A stretch of DNA of 54,338 bases from Rummeliibacillus pycnus_B (GCF_050459865.1 NZ_JBCMNM010000066.1:1-54338); one strand, 5' to 3'. Counted from the first letter of the stretch, positions 6,941 through 16,237 are shown. Numbers and translations: made by a program. The notes: a model not told the origin generated them from the sequence alone.

Positions 6941-8062
6941 TTATTCACCTTTAAATTTTTTCTTTAATTTGTCTATTAATGAACTACTTTGTTCTTCTGG
7001 GATATCACCAGAGATACTAGCAAATTCTCGTAATAATTCTTTTTGTTTTTCAGTCAATTTTTTAGGTGTTTTGATTTGAACGATGACATGTTGGTCACCA
7101 TTACCATAACCATGGACGTTTTTAACCCCTTTAGCCTTCAAGCGGAAACGTTCACCTGATTGCGTACCTGCCGGGATTTTCATTTTTACTTTACCATGAA
7201 TTGTTGGTACTTCAATTTCATCACCTAAAGCAGCTTGTGGGAATGTAATTGGTAATTCTAAATAGATATCATCACCATCTCGTTCAAATTGTTCACTTGC
7301 TCGAACATGGAATACGATATATAAGTCACCAGATGGACCTCCGTTTACACCAGCTTCACCTTGACCACTTAAGCGTAATTGTTGACCATCATCTACACCT
7401 GCTGGGATATTGACTTTGATTTTTTTACGTTTCTTAATTGTGCCTGCACCATGACATGTTGAACATTTTTCTTTAATAATTTGCCCAGTTCCTTGACAAT
7501 GATTACATGTGCGACGGTTAACCATTTGACCAAATGGTGTATTAATTGTTTCAGACGTTTGACCTGAACCATTACAGTATGAACATGTTTCTTTAGATGT
7601 ACCTGGTTTTGCACCATTACCATGACAAGTATCACATGTTTCTTCACGTGGAATTTCAATTTCTTTTTCTTTACCGAACACTGCTTCTTCAAAACTAATC
7701 GTCATTCGGTATTGAAGATCATCACCTTTGCGAGGGGCATTTGGATCGCGACGAGTTCTACCGCCACCACCAAAGAATGAACTAAAGATATCCTCAAATC
7801 CACCGAAACCTTCAGCGCCTCCGAAGCCACCGAAGCCTTGATTTGGATCTTGATGACCAAATTGGTCGTAACGAGCACGTTTTTGGTCGTCACTTAACAC
7901 TTCGTATGCCTCAGCGATTTCTTTAAATTTTTCTTCTGCTCCTGGTTCTTTGTTTAAATCAGGATGGTATTTTTTTGATAGCTTTCGATATGCTTTTTTG
8001 ATTTCGTCTTGAGATGCTGATTTTTCAATCCCCAAGACTTCATAATAATCGCGTTTTTCCAT
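6941..8062 (-). CDS. dnaJ: Co-chaperone DnaJ (Hsp40, type I)
   Basis: DnaJ delivers unfolded clients to DnaK and stimulates its ATPase. The true start is ATG at 8062 (MEKRDYYEVLG), 20 codons inside the longest frame. The protein has 373 residues: J domain 1-70 with the HPD triad (KKYHPDL), a Gly/Phe-rich linker (GFGGFGGAEGFGGF), four CxxCxGxG zinc-binding repeats (CDTCHGNG, CSYCNGSG, CNHCQGTG, CSTCHGAG) and the C-terminal client-binding domains. A terminator and a sigmaA-type promoter separate it from dnaK, so it may be transcribed partly on its own, ahead of prmA-rsmE-mtaB. Confidence 0.97.
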   Translation of the reverse strand: MEKRDYYEVLGIEKSASQDEIKKAYRKLSKKYHPDLNKEPGAEEKFKEIAEAYEVLSDDQKRARYDQFGHQDPNQGFGGFGGAEGFGGFEDIFSSFFGGGGRTRRDPNAPRKGDDLQYRMTISFEEAVFGKEKEIEIPREETCDTCHGNGAKPGTSKETCSYCNGSGQTSETINTPFGQMVNRRTCNHCQGTGQIIKEKCSTCHGAGTIKKRKKIKVNIPAGVDDGQQLRLSGQGEAGVNGGPSGDLYIVFHVRASEQFERDGDDIYLELPITFPQAALGDEIEVPTIHGKVKMKIPAGTQSGERFRLKAKGVKNVHGYGNGDQHVIVQIKTPKKLTEKQKELLREFASISGDIPEEQSSSLIDKLKKKFKGE

Positions 8063-8094
8063 CTTCCACACTCCGCTCTTTTCACATAATTTAT

Positions 8095-8122
8095 ATTGTA
8101 TCATGTATCGATAATATGGCAA
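8095..8122 (-). promoter_or_regulatory. Candidate sigmaA promoter for dnaJ
   Basis: On the minus strand TTGCCA (8117-8122), a 16-base spacer and TACAAT (8095-8100) lie about 30 bases upstream of the dnaJ start. Both hexamers are five of six to consensus. No CIRCE element lies near it. Confidence 0.6.
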
Positions 8123-8255
8123 AAGTAATATTTTGCGAGTAGTCTTTTCTTTAAATTCTATCTTGTTTGAGGCTGTTTTTAGTTCTAATCAAACGCCATC
8201 CTCTTTTTATAAAGGCTTTGTGTAACATTACTATTAATATTACATCAGTTTTGAT

Positions 8256-8315
8256 AGAGGTCGGTCGCCTTTAACGATTCCCTAGGTGAGATGTATTAAA
8301 AAAATCAAAAATATC
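8256..8315. repeat. Degenerate copy of the dispersed repeat between dnaK and dnaJ
   Basis: Positions 8290-8315 match 43911-43936 at 24 of 26 bases (GATG, C or T, ATTAAAAAAATCA, then AATATC). Upstream, GTCGCC followed by TTT is shared too. The rest of the 8063-8476 gap holds the dnaJ promoter and the dnaK terminator; I see no gene in it. Confidence 0.65.
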
Positions 8316-8335
8316 ATCTATCAGTGTATTAATAT

Positions 8336-8371
8336 AAAAAGCCAAAGCCCGAGAGCGGTCTTTGGCTTTTT
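8336..8371 (-). terminator. Terminator downstream of dnaK
   Basis: AAAAAGCCAAAG (8336-8347) pairs with CTTTGGCTTTTT (8360-8371), with an inner CC/GG extension. On the minus strand the stem is followed by T-rich sequence. It lies about 105 bases past the dnaK stop and before dnaJ. Confidence 0.8.
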
Positions 8372-8476
8372 ATTATTTCTCGATAACGATGGATATCTGA
8401 CTTTAGTTACAGATAACTGTTACGACACGATATCGCTTATTTGCCTATCTTCTAAAACCAGGCGCGTTCAGCAGTA

Positions 8477-10306
8477 TTATTTATCGTTAACTTCTGTGAA
8501 ATCTGCGTCAACTACACCATCGTCTTTTTTGCCTGTAGCTTGACCTTCTGCACCAGCTTGAGCTTGTTGTGCTTCAGCAGCTTGTTGGTAAACTTTCATC
8601 ACTAATGGTTGAAGAATACCTTCAAGTTTTTCTTTAGCTGATTTAATGCCTTCGATTTCACCAGCTTCAAGAGCTTTTTGTAATTCTTCTTTTGCATCAG
8701 TTACTGATTTCTTTTCATCTTCAGTAATTTGTTCGCCTAAATCAGTGATTGTTTTGTCTACTTGGAAGACTAATTGATCTGCTTCGTTTTTAAGATCAAC
8801 TTCTTCTTTACGTTTTTTATCAGCTTCAGCATTTGCTTCCGCTTCTTTTACCATACGATCGATATCATCTTCAGATAAACCTGAATCAGATTGGATTGTA
8901 ATGTTTTGTTCTTTTTGAGTACCTAGGTCTTTTGCTTTTACGTTAACGATACCATTCTTATCAATATCGAATGTTACTTCGATTTGAGGGATACCACGTG
9001 GTGCAGCAGGGATATCTGTTAATTGGAAACGACCTAAAGTTTTGTTGTCAGCAGCCATTGAACGTTCACCTTGTAGTACGTGAATGTCTACAGCAGGTTG
9101 GTTATCTGCAGCTGTTGAGAATACTTGTGATTTAGATGTTGGGATAGTAGTGTTACGATCGATTAACTTTGTGAACACGCCACCCATAGTTTCAATACCT
9201 AGTGATAATGGAGTTACGTCAAGAAGTACTACGTCTTTAACGTCACCAGTAAGTACGCCACCTTGTACAGCAGCACCCATTGCTACTACTTCATCAGGGT
9301 TAACACCTTTATGTGGTTCTTTACCAGTTGCTTTTTTAACAGCTTCTTGTACAGCTGGAATACGAGTTGAACCACCCACTAAGATAACTTGGTCAATTTC
9401 AGAAGCTGATAGACCTGCATCAGATAGAGCTTGACGAGTTGGTACCATAGTGCGTTCTACTAAATCAGCTGTGATTTCGTTGAATTTAGCACGAGAAAGT
9501 GATACTTCTAAGTGTAATGGACCAGCTTCACCTGCAGTAATAAATGGTAATGAGATTTGTGCAGTTGTTACACCAGATAATTCTTTTTTCGCTTTTTCAG
9601 CTGCATCTTTTAAACGTTGTAATGCCATTTTATCTTGTGATAAATCGATGCCATTTTCTTTTTTGAATTCTGCTACTAAATAATCGATAATTTTTTGGTC
9701 AAAGTCATCGCCACCAAGACGGTTATCACCAGCAGTTGCAAGTACTTCAAATACGCCATCACCTAGTTCAAGAATAGATACGTCGAATGTACCACCACCA
9801 AGGTCAAATACTAATACTTTTTGATCTTGATCCATTTTTTCTAAACCATATGCTAGAGCTGCAGCAGTTGGTTCGTTGATAATACGTTCAACTTCAAGAC
9901 CTGCGATTTTACCAGCATCTTTAGTAGCTTGACGTTCTGCATCGTTGAAATAAGCAGGAACAGTAATAACTGCTTTTGTTACTTTTTCTCCAAGGTAATC
10001 TTCAGCATATTCTTTTAAGTGTGTAAGAATCATTGCTGAAACTTCTTGTGGAGTATATTCTTTATCTTCAACTTTTACTTTATAGTCAGTACCCATATGA
10101 CGTTTAATAGAAATAATTGTATTTGGGTTTGTAATTGATTGACGTTTAGCCACTTCACCAACTTGACGTTCGCCATTTTTAAATGCTACAACAGATGGAG
10201 TTGTACGAGCACCTTCTTTGTTTGCGATTACTACTGGTTCGCCACCTTCTAATACAGATACGCAAGAGTTAGTTGTACCTAAGTCAATACCAATAATTTT
10301 ACTCAT
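8477..10306 (-). CDS. dnaK: Chaperone DnaK (Hsp70)
   Basis: The ATP-dependent Hsp70 binds exposed hydrophobic segments of unfolded proteins with DnaJ and GrpE. The protein has 609 residues, normal for Bacillus. The ATPase domain shows IGIDLGTTNS (5-14) and FDLGGGTFDVS (167-177). The substrate domain contains VLLDVTPLSLGIET, and the C-terminus ends in an acidic tail DADFTEVNDK. The ATG follows AGGAGG. It is the third gene behind the CIRCE operator, so HrcA control is expected. A terminator follows. Confidence 0.98.
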   Translation of the reverse strand: MSKIIGIDLGTTNSCVSVLEGGEPVVIANKEGARTTPSVVAFKNGERQVGEVAKRQSITNPNTIISIKRHMGTDYKVKVEDKEYTPQEVSAMILTHLKEYAEDYLGEKVTKAVITVPAYFNDAERQATKDAGKIAGLEVERIINEPTAAALAYGLEKMDQDQKVLVFDLGGGTFDVSILELGDGVFEVLATAGDNRLGGDDFDQKIIDYLVAEFKKENGIDLSQDKMALQRLKDAAEKAKKELSGVTTAQISLPFITAGEAGPLHLEVSLSRAKFNEITADLVERTMVPTRQALSDAGLSASEIDQVILVGGSTRIPAVQEAVKKATGKEPHKGVNPDEVVAMGAAVQGGVLTGDVKDVVLLDVTPLSLGIETMGGVFTKLIDRNTTIPTSKSQVFSTAADNQPAVDIHVLQGERSMAADNKTLGRFQLTDIPAAPRGIPQIEVTFDIDKNGIVNVKAKDLGTQKEQNITIQSDSGLSEDDIDRMVKEAEANAEADKKRKEEVDLKNEADQLVFQVDKTITDLGEQITEDEKKSVTDAKEELQKALEAGEIEGIKSAKEKLEGILQPLVMKVYQQAAEAQQAQAGAEGQATGKKDDGVVDADFTEVNDK

Positions 10307-10349
10307 TTCATTTTCCTCCTAGATTTCACTCATCATTTTATGATGTGTT

Positions 10350-10922
10350 TTATTCATTAACTTTAACCATTGCTGGTCGTAGTACACGATCTTTAAGCAT
10401 ATAACCTTTTTGCAATTCTTGTAAGACAATTCCAGCTTCTTTTGTTTCATCATTTTCTTGCATTACAGCATGATGAATATTTGGATCAAAAGAAGCATCC
10501 TCTGTTGCAATAGGTTCTAAGCCTTCATTTTTTGTTGCTTCTATTAATGAACGGTATACCATTTCGATTCCTTGTTTCATCGACTTAGCATCTTCCGTTG
10601 TTGCCTCAACTTGTAATGCACGTTCAAAATTATCTAATACAGGAAGTAATTCTGTTAGTAATTTTTGTGCACGATATTTTTCTTGTGCTACACGGTCAAT
10701 TTGATTGCGACGTTTTAAATTGTCAAAATCAGCGCGTAGACGTATAAAACGTTCTTCCTCATTTTCTAGCTTTTCTTTTAATAGCGCTAGTTCGTCTCGA
10801 TCATCTTCTTTTTCGATTTCTTCAACTGTTTCTTCATTTTCAGTTGTTTCTTCTACCGACGTATCTTCGATAGTTTCTTCATTTTCAACTAATTGTTCTT
10901 TTTCTTCTTTTGATTGAGACAA
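10350..10922 (-). CDS. grpE: Nucleotide exchange factor GrpE
   Basis: GrpE releases ADP from DnaK. The 190-residue protein has a very acidic N-terminal stretch (about 1-45, mainly Glu and Thr), a long coiled coil (ALLKEKLENEEERFIRLRAD then NLKRRN), and the C-terminal beta domain ending LRPAMVKVNE. The start is TTG, nine bases after GGAGG. It lies between hrcA and dnaK with short gaps and should be in the CIRCE-controlled transcript. Confidence 0.97.
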   Translation of the reverse strand: MSQSKEEKEQLVENEETIEDTSVEETTENEETVEEIEKEDDRDELALLKEKLENEEERFIRLRADFDNLKRRNQIDRVAQEKYRAQKLLTELLPVLDNFERALQVEATTEDAKSMKQGIEMVYRSLIEATKNEGLEPIATEDASFDPNIHHAVMQENDETKEAGIVLQELQKGYMLKDRVLRPAMVKVNE

Positions 10923-10948
10923 TTGTCATCCTCCTCTAATGTCGGTCT

Positions 10949-11974
10949 CTACTTATTTCGTTTTGTAAATTGGCTTGATAAACCATTACTCATGAAATCT
11001 AATATAGAAACTACTCGTTTGTAATCCATTCGAGTAGGACCGATGATAGCAATAGATCCTTTTTGCTCTTCACCAACTGAATAAGATGCCGTAATAACGC
11101 TGCAATCTTCCATTGCTATATGGTGGTTTTCAGAGCCTATTCGGATATGAATTCCCGATTCATGTAATGGAAAAATCGATTGAATTTGACTCGTTTTCTC
11201 CATTAATTCCATAAGCATCCGAACTTTGTTTAAGTCATGAAATTCTGGTTGGTTAAGCATATTCGTCTTACCACCATAGAATATTTTACCTTCTCCTTGA
11301 TACCTATTGATATCAAAGATTGACGAAAGTAAACCATCAAAAGTGCCTAAATGCTGTTTAATCACTGCCGTTGCCTCTTGCTCAAGCTTTCTATGAAGCT
11401 GCTCAAGCGGAACCCCTACAAGTCGTTCATTTAAAATATTAACAACTTTCTCAATATCCGATGGTGAAAAATTCCTAGGAATAGAGATTAGGCGATTTTC
11501 AACATGGCCGTTATCTGTAACGATAATAGCCACGGCTGAGTCAGCTGTTAAAGCAACAATTGAAAATTGTTTAACTTTATGAAGCTGAACATCTGGACCC
11601 AAAATAATGGAAGTGTAAGTGGTCAAATCCGATAAAATATCAGCAGATTGACGAATAACCTGTTCCGTCTCCATCATCCGATCTTGGAATACGGATTGGA
11701 TGGTTTTGATATCTTGAGTAGTAATAACTTGAGGCTTTAACAAATGATCTACATAAAATCGATAGCCTTTTTCTGAAGGTACTCTTCCTGAAGAAGTATG
11801 GGTTTTTTCTAGGAAACCCAATTCCTCTAGATCGGCCATTTCATTTCGAATTGTAGCTGCACTAAAGGTCATGCCTTCCTTCTTCGCAATTTGGCGAGAT
11901 CCCACAGGTTGTGCTGTCGCTATGAAGTCATCTATGATTACTTGCAAAATTTGCAACTGTCGATTTGTTAGCAT
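10949..11974 (-). CDS. hrcA: Heat-inducible transcription repressor HrcA
   Basis: HrcA binds the CIRCE operator and represses class I heat-shock genes; GroEL keeps it active. The start is ATG 11974 (MLTNRQLQILQ), the conserved family opening, 6 bases after GAGAGGTGA; GTG and ATG codons 3 and 2 codons upstream are less well placed. The 341-residue protein has a winged HTH (about 1-75, with ATIRNEMADLEELGFLEKTH) and a GAF-like dimer domain, ending ISILDFMSNGLSSQF-like. It is first in the operon and lies just downstream of a perfect CIRCE. Confidence 0.97.
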   Translation of the reverse strand: MLTNRQLQILQVIIDDFIATAQPVGSRQIAKKEGMTFSAATIRNEMADLEELGFLEKTHTSSGRVPSEKGYRFYVDHLLKPQVITTQDIKTIQSVFQDRMMETEQVIRQSADILSDLTTYTSIILGPDVQLHKVKQFSIVALTADSAVAIIVTDNGHVENRLISIPRNFSPSDIEKVVNILNERLVGVPLEQLHRKLEQEATAVIKQHLGTFDGLLSSIFDINRYQGEGKIFYGGKTNMLNQPEFHDLNKVRMLMELMEKTSQIQSIFPLHESGIHIRIGSENHHIAMEDCSVITASYSVGEEQKGSIAIIGPTRMDYKRVVSILDFMSNGLSSQFTKRNK

Positions 11975-11992
11975 GATCATCACCTCTCGTTG

Positions 11993-12019
11993 TTAGCACT
12001 CATCACAGAGGAGTGCTAA
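11993..12019. promoter_or_regulatory. CIRCE operator
   Basis: TTAGCACTC (11993-12001), a 9-base spacer and GAGTGCTAA (12011-12019) match the CIRCE consensus exactly. It sits between the promoter and hrcA, so HrcA represses the hrcA-grpE-dnaK transcript from it. Confidence 0.98.
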
Positions 12020-12029
12020 TGCAATTATT

Positions 12030-12058
12030 AATTTATCACCTCTATAAAATGATGTCAA
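12030..12058 (-). promoter_or_regulatory. sigmaA promoter of hrcA-grpE-dnaK
   Basis: TTGACA (minus strand, 12053-12058), a 17-base spacer and TAAATT (12030-12035) lie immediately upstream of CIRCE. The -35 is perfect; the -10 matches four of six. Confidence 0.75.
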
Positions 12059-12073
12059 CGGAAATGCATAGGT

Positions 12074-13207
12074 TTATAGTAAAAATTCTTCAAATACTTC
12101 ATTCCCTACAAAACGACCATTCCTAGTTAGTTTTATATAATCTTCTTCCATTGCTATAAGACCTTTTTCTAATAGATCTTGCAATTGTTTTTCATAAACA
12201 CTTTCAATAGTACAGTTGAATTTTTCATAAAAATATTTTTTACTAACACCAGCTGTTTTCCGTAATCCTAAAAATAGCTCTTCTTCTATTCTTTCCTGTT
12301 TTGTTTCAATATGTGTTTCATGAAACGGTTTTTCCCCATTTGTGATTGCTGACATGTATTTTTTTAATGGGCCGTGGTTTGAATAACGAGTACCCTTAAT
12401 ATAACCATGGGCACCAGCACCAAACCCTGCATATTCGTCATTATCCCAATAAATGCGATTATGGATTGAAGAATATCCTTCTTTACTAAAATTACTTATT
12501 TCATATTGATGTAAACCATGAAGCTCCATTTGTTGCATTAGTACATCATACATTTCAGCTTCTAAATCCTCGCCCGGTAAACGAAGCTTTCTTTTCGCCA
12601 TTAAGTTATAAAAAATGGTTTTTGGTTCGACAATTAAAGAATAGGCTGAATAATGTGGTAGCTGCAGTGAAAATGCAATGTTCAATGTTTCCTTCCACTG
12701 TTGCATAGTTTGTCCAGGCAATCCATACATTAAGTCTATACTAATATTTTCAAATCCAGTTTTCTTAGCCTCTTCAATTGTATTGAAAACATGTTCGTTA
12801 GAATGAGTTCTACCTAATTTTTTCAATAAATCTTCTTGAAAGGCCTGTACACCTAAGCTAAGACGATTGACACCGCCGTTATACAGCACTTCTAGCTTTT
12901 CTTTTGTCAATTCATCAGGATTAGCTTCTGATGTAAATTCTGTGACATGTTCCTTTGGTATATACATACTTATTAACTCTAATAGTCTATTCAATTGTTT
13001 TGGTGATAATGATGTGGGAGTACCACCGCCTAAAAAAATTGTTTCAATGTTTGAAAAATCATGATCACGAGTCCATAAGCGCATTTCTTCGCCTAAGGAT
13101 TCAATATATTCATCGACTGGCTGATTTTTAAAAAATACTTTGTTGAAATCGCAATAGTTGCAAATCTGATGGCAAAACGGAATATGGATATAAATACCTC
13201 TAGCCAA
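12074..13207 (-). CDS. hemW: Radical-SAM heme chaperone HemW
   Basis: HemW binds heme and passes it to respiratory proteins; it was long annotated as an oxygen-independent coproporphyrinogen oxidase. The motif CHQICNYC gives three cluster cysteines (Cys12, Cys16, Cys19 with the start used here). GGGTPTSL and the C-terminal HemN-type domain follow. The start is uncertain: the open frame runs to a TTG at 13276, with ATGs at 13243 and 13225. I prefer TTG 13207, giving MARGIYIHIPFC, because it lies 7 bases after AAAGAAGG and matches the usual short N-terminus. It lies upstream of hrcA in the common Bacillus order. Confidence 0.9.
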   Translation of the reverse strand: MARGIYIHIPFCHQICNYCDFNKVFFKNQPVDEYIESLGEEMRLWTRDHDFSNIETIFLGGGTPTSLSPKQLNRLLELISMYIPKEHVTEFTSEANPDELTKEKLEVLYNGGVNRLSLGVQAFQEDLLKKLGRTHSNEHVFNTIEEAKKTGFENISIDLMYGLPGQTMQQWKETLNIAFSLQLPHYSAYSLIVEPKTIFYNLMAKRKLRLPGEDLEAEMYDVLMQQMELHGLHQYEISNFSKEGYSSIHNRIYWDNDEYAGFGAGAHGYIKGTRYSNHGPLKKYMSAITNGEKPFHETHIETKQERIEEELFLGLRKTAGVSKKYFYEKFNCTIESVYEKQLQDLLEKGLIAMEEDYIKLTRNGRFVGNEVFEEFLL

Positions 13208-13591
13208 TCTAAAACCTTCTTTCATATTAAGTGAAACTTTCATCAGTGGAGGAGCACTGATGGTTAGTTGAACCAATCGGGCTTTTACGAGCAGTTATCT
13301 GCCACCTTTCTTCTTCGCTTCTCTCTCAAATTTTGAGGTGGGGGTCTTACTGCACGTTAAATTCATACAAATTGATATTAGGTATAGTTTAATGTATTTC
13401 TCTCTATTATCAAAATGTCATGAATTATTCTAGAAGATGATGAACCATCAAGCCCATAAAAGTATTGAACGGATCCAATTGAAAACATCTCACCATTTCT
13501 CTACAAAGCTACTAACATAATGTTTAGGCCTGGTTTCCTTAAATGGCTATAAAAAAACCGTATGCTTTATTACATACGGCTTTGGACATTA
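13208..13591. other. Intergenic stretch with weak repeat traces and a terminator
   Basis: No gene is seen. GCCACCTTTC near 13306 and GTGGGGGTCTTACTGC near 13340 resemble parts of the dispersed repeat, but with poor overall match. The hemW promoter must lie here but no clear hexamer pair stands out. A terminator for the next gene is at 13558-13579. Confidence 0.4.
13558..13579 (-). terminator. Terminator of the zinc-ribbon gene
   Basis: CCGTATG (13558-13564) pairs with CATACGG (13573-13579). On the minus strand the stem is followed directly by seven or more T residues. It is 12 bases beyond the stop at 13592. Confidence 0.85.
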
Positions 13592-13822
13592 TTATTTTGA
13601 ATATGTAAATCGATTTAAGTTAAAGCACTCATCACAAGCTACTTCAATCTCCATTACACCTTTTGATGTAAAAATAACTTTTGCAATATTGCCTTCCATT
13701 TCACGTGCCGCATTTACTGTATTTGGCGTGATTGGTGGATTGAAATAAACAGCTTTCCATTCAAATTCATGACCACAATTAAAACATTGATGCTTGTTTT
13801 TTATTTTTTCAAGATTTTTCAT
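13592..13822 (-). CDS. Small zinc-ribbon protein of unknown function
   Basis: The 76-residue protein starts at ATG 13822, eight bases after GGAGG; an in-frame ATG five codons upstream would overlap that site. Two CxxC pairs, CFNCG near residue 13 and CDECF near the C-terminus, should bind one zinc. Between them is a segment with PPITPNTVNAAREMEGN. The family is not recognised. It is monocistronic with its own terminator, between hemW and lepA, where other Bacillus genomes carry different genes. It is not long enough for an enzyme; an RNA- or protein-binding role is possible but unproven. Confidence 0.75.
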   Translation of the reverse strand: MKNLEKIKNKHQCFNCGHEFEWKAVYFNPPITPNTVNAAREMEGNIAKVIFTSKGVMEIEVACDECFNLNRFTYSK

Positions 13823-13970
13823 GGTTATCGCCTCCATATCTATTATTTCATATTCAAATTTGAGATAAAAGTAGATAAAGTGTCTAATTATGGAAAATTT
13901 TCACCATCATAGTTGTTCCGCTTCTCAACAAAAAAAGGAAACGTGATAAAACGCTTCCTTCTTTCCCTAC

Positions 13971-14120
13971 TTATATAGCTCTCTTAAATTGAAGTTTTTG
14001 CTCTTCTAGTTCTTCTAATTTATTTTGCATATGAGTGATATGGCATTCAAAAGCCCCAAGCTTATCTTCGATTGATTTCATCAATCGTTCTAGACATTCA
14101 ATGTCCTCTTTATATGCCAA
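13971..14120 (-). CDS. Small coiled-coil protein, 49 residues
   Basis: A 49-codon frame begins at TTG 14120 behind AGAGGAAGTG and ends at TAA 13971-13973. The product (MAYKEDIECLERLMKSIEDK at the start, NKLEELEEQKLQFKRAI at the end) is nearly all charged helix with heptad spacing of Leu and Ile, and has two cysteines. A hairpin with GGAA/TTCC arms follows near 13935-13961. It resembles small Spo0E-like or coiled-coil peptides in size but lacks the SxxxD motif, so no function is assigned. The coding pattern and ribosome site support a real gene. Confidence 0.55.
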   Translation of the reverse strand: MAYKEDIECLERLMKSIEDKLGAFECHITHMQNKLEELEEQKLQFKRAI

Positions 14121-14334
14121 AATACCACTTCCTCTAAATCAATTATTACCATTTTAATAGTTAAAAGCAAAATACGCAATAAATAATTACTTTTCATACA
14201 TATTTTATACATAATTTAACAAAACTATTATACAAAAGACATCTTTAGTTTTTAGTAACATTAAAAACAATAGAACTATGAATATTACTTTTTCATTGTA
14301 AGTACAATAATTTGCAAAGTATAAACAAAATAAA

Positions 14335-14360
14335 AAGAAGAGCCACTTTTAGCTCTTCTT
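14335..14360 (-). terminator. Terminator of lepA
   Basis: AAGAAGAGC (14335-14343) pairs with GCTCTTCTT (14352-14360) around an 8-base loop. On the minus strand TTTTTATTTTG follows. It lies 42 bases past the lepA stop. Confidence 0.85.
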
Positions 14361-14401
14361 CTTATTATTAAATTTTTGCATTATGAAATGGATTCATTTT
14401 T

Positions 14402-16237
14402 TTATTTCTTAGGTTGATCGTCATCCATTTTCAGTACCGCCATGAATGCTTCTTGAGGTACTTCAACGGAACCCACTTGTTTCATACGTTTTTTACCTTC
14501 TTTTTGTTTTTCAAGAAGTTTACGTTTACGAGAGATATCCCCACCATAACATTTTGCAAGTACGTTTTTACGCATTGCTTTGATGGTTGAACGTGCAACT
14601 ATTTTTTGGCCAATAGCTGCCTGTACTGGCACTTCGAATTGTTGACGTGGGATTAATTCTTTTAGTTTTTCAACAATTACCTTACCTCGTTCGTAAGCAA
14701 AGTCTTTGTGTACGATAAAGCTTAAAGCATCGACTTGCTCTGCATTTAACAAGATATCCATCTTCACTAGGTTCGATGGTTTGTATCCAATCAATTCATA
14801 GTCAAATGATGCATATCCTTTTGTACTAGATTTTAGCTGGTCAAAGAAATCATAAACAATTTCAGAAAGCGGAATTTCATAGAAAATATTCACACGAGTT
14901 GTATCGATATAATCCATTGTTAAAAAGTTACCACGTTTACGTTGGCAAATTTCCATTACAGCACCTACATAATCATTTGGCACCATAATATTCGCTTTTA
15001 CATAAGGCTCTTCAATACGATCGATTTTTTGTGGTTCTGGCATCATCGATGGGTTGTCCACTTTAACTTCTTCACCATCTGTCATGTGTACATGATAGAT
15101 AACACTTGGTGCTGTTGTGATTAAATCGATATTAAATTCGCGCTCAATACGTTCTTGAATTATTTCCATATGAAGTAATCCTAAGAATCCACAACGGAAA
15201 CCAAAACCAAGTGCTTGTGATGTCTCAGGTTCATATTGCAATGCTGAATCATTAAGCTCTAGTTTTTCAAGTGCATCTCGTAAATCGTTGTATTTAGCTG
15301 TATCAATTGGATATAATCCGCAATATACCATTGGGTTTAACTTTCGATAGCCAGGAAGTGCTTCTGTAGCTGGATTATTAGCAAATGTAATTGTATCCCC
15401 AACACGTGTATCACCTACGTTTTTGATAGACGCTGTTAAATACCCAACATCACCGACTGTCAAAAATTTAGTTGGTGTAATTTTCGGTGTATGTACACCC
15501 ACTTCGATGACTTCGAATTCAGCGCCTGTTGCCATCATTCGAATCTTGTCTCCTGGCTTAACTGTACCTTCAACAATTCGAATAGAAGTAATAACACCGC
15601 GATATGCATCGTAAACAGAGTCAAAGATAAGTGCTTGTAATGGTGCTTCAGGATCACCAAGTGGTGCAGGTACTTTTTCTACAATTTCTTCTAAAATATC
15701 TTCAATACCAATACCAGCTTTTGCTGAAGCTAACACAGCTTCTGAAGCATCTAAACCAATTACATCTTCTATTTCTCCACGAACACGTTCTGGATCAGCT
15801 GAAGGAAGGTCAATTTTATTGATGACTGGTAAAATTTCAAGGTTATTATCTAAAGCAAGGTAAACGTTTGCTAAGGTCTGTGCCTCAATCCCTTGCGCTG
15901 CGTCAACAACTAAAATTGCTCCTTCACAAGCAGCTAAGCTTCTTGAAACTTCATATGTGAAATCGACATGTCCTGGAGTATCGATTAGATGTAAAATGTA
16001 AGTTTCGCCATTTTTTGCTGTGTAATTTAATTGAACAGCATTTAATTTAATCGTAATTCCACGTTCTCTTTCTAAATCCATGGAATCTAGAAGTTGTTCT
16101 TTCATTTCACGTGCAGTTAATGCATTTGTTTTCTCTAAAATACGGTCAGCTAACGTTGATTTACCGTGGTCAATATGAGCGATAATAGAGAAATTTCGTA
16201 TATGTTCTTGACGTTTGATCAATTCTTCTCGGTTCAT
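14402..16237 (-). CDS. lepA: Elongation factor 4 (LepA)
   Basis: LepA is a ribosome-bound GTPase that back-translocates stalled ribosomes or aids 30S assembly. The start is ATG 16237 (MNREELIKRQEHIRNFSIIA), eight bases after AGGAG; a GTG three codons upstream overlaps that site. The 611-residue protein carries AHIDHGKSTL (G1), ERGITIK (G2), DTPGHVDF (G3) and NKIDLP (G4), then EF-G-like domains and the LepA-specific C-terminus (KCYGGDISRKRKLLEKQKEG). It is followed upstream by spoIIP and gpr, the usual Bacillus arrangement. Confidence 0.98.
   Translation of the reverse strand: MNREELIKRQEHIRNFSIIAHIDHGKSTLADRILEKTNALTAREMKEQLLDSMDLERERGITIKLNAVQLNYTAKNGETYILHLIDTPGHVDFTYEVSRSLAACEGAILVVDAAQGIEAQTLANVYLALDNNLEILPVINKIDLPSADPERVRGEIEDVIGLDASEAVLASAKAGIGIEDILEEIVEKVPAPLGDPEAPLQALIFDSVYDAYRGVITSIRIVEGTVKPGDKIRMMATGAEFEVIEVGVHTPKITPTKFLTVGDVGYLTASIKNVGDTRVGDTITFANNPATEALPGYRKLNPMVYCGLYPIDTAKYNDLRDALEKLELNDSALQYEPETSQALGFGFRCGFLGLLHMEIIQERIEREFNIDLITTAPSVIYHVHMTDGEEVKVDNPSMMPEPQKIDRIEEPYVKANIMVPNDYVGAVMEICQRKRGNFLTMDYIDTTRVNIFYEIPLSEIVYDFFDQLKSSTKGYASFDYELIGYKPSNLVKMDILLNAEQVDALSFIVHKDFAYERGKVIVEKLKELIPRQQFEVPVQAAIGQKIVARSTIKAMRKNVLAKCYGGDISRKRKLLEKQKEGKKRMKQVGSVEVPQEAFMAVLKMDDDQPKK

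Noticed and set aside
7393..7893. Two basic or Val-rich minus-strand frames within dnaJ
   Set aside because: They are out-of-frame readings of the Gly-rich linker and zinc-finger repeats of dnaJ.
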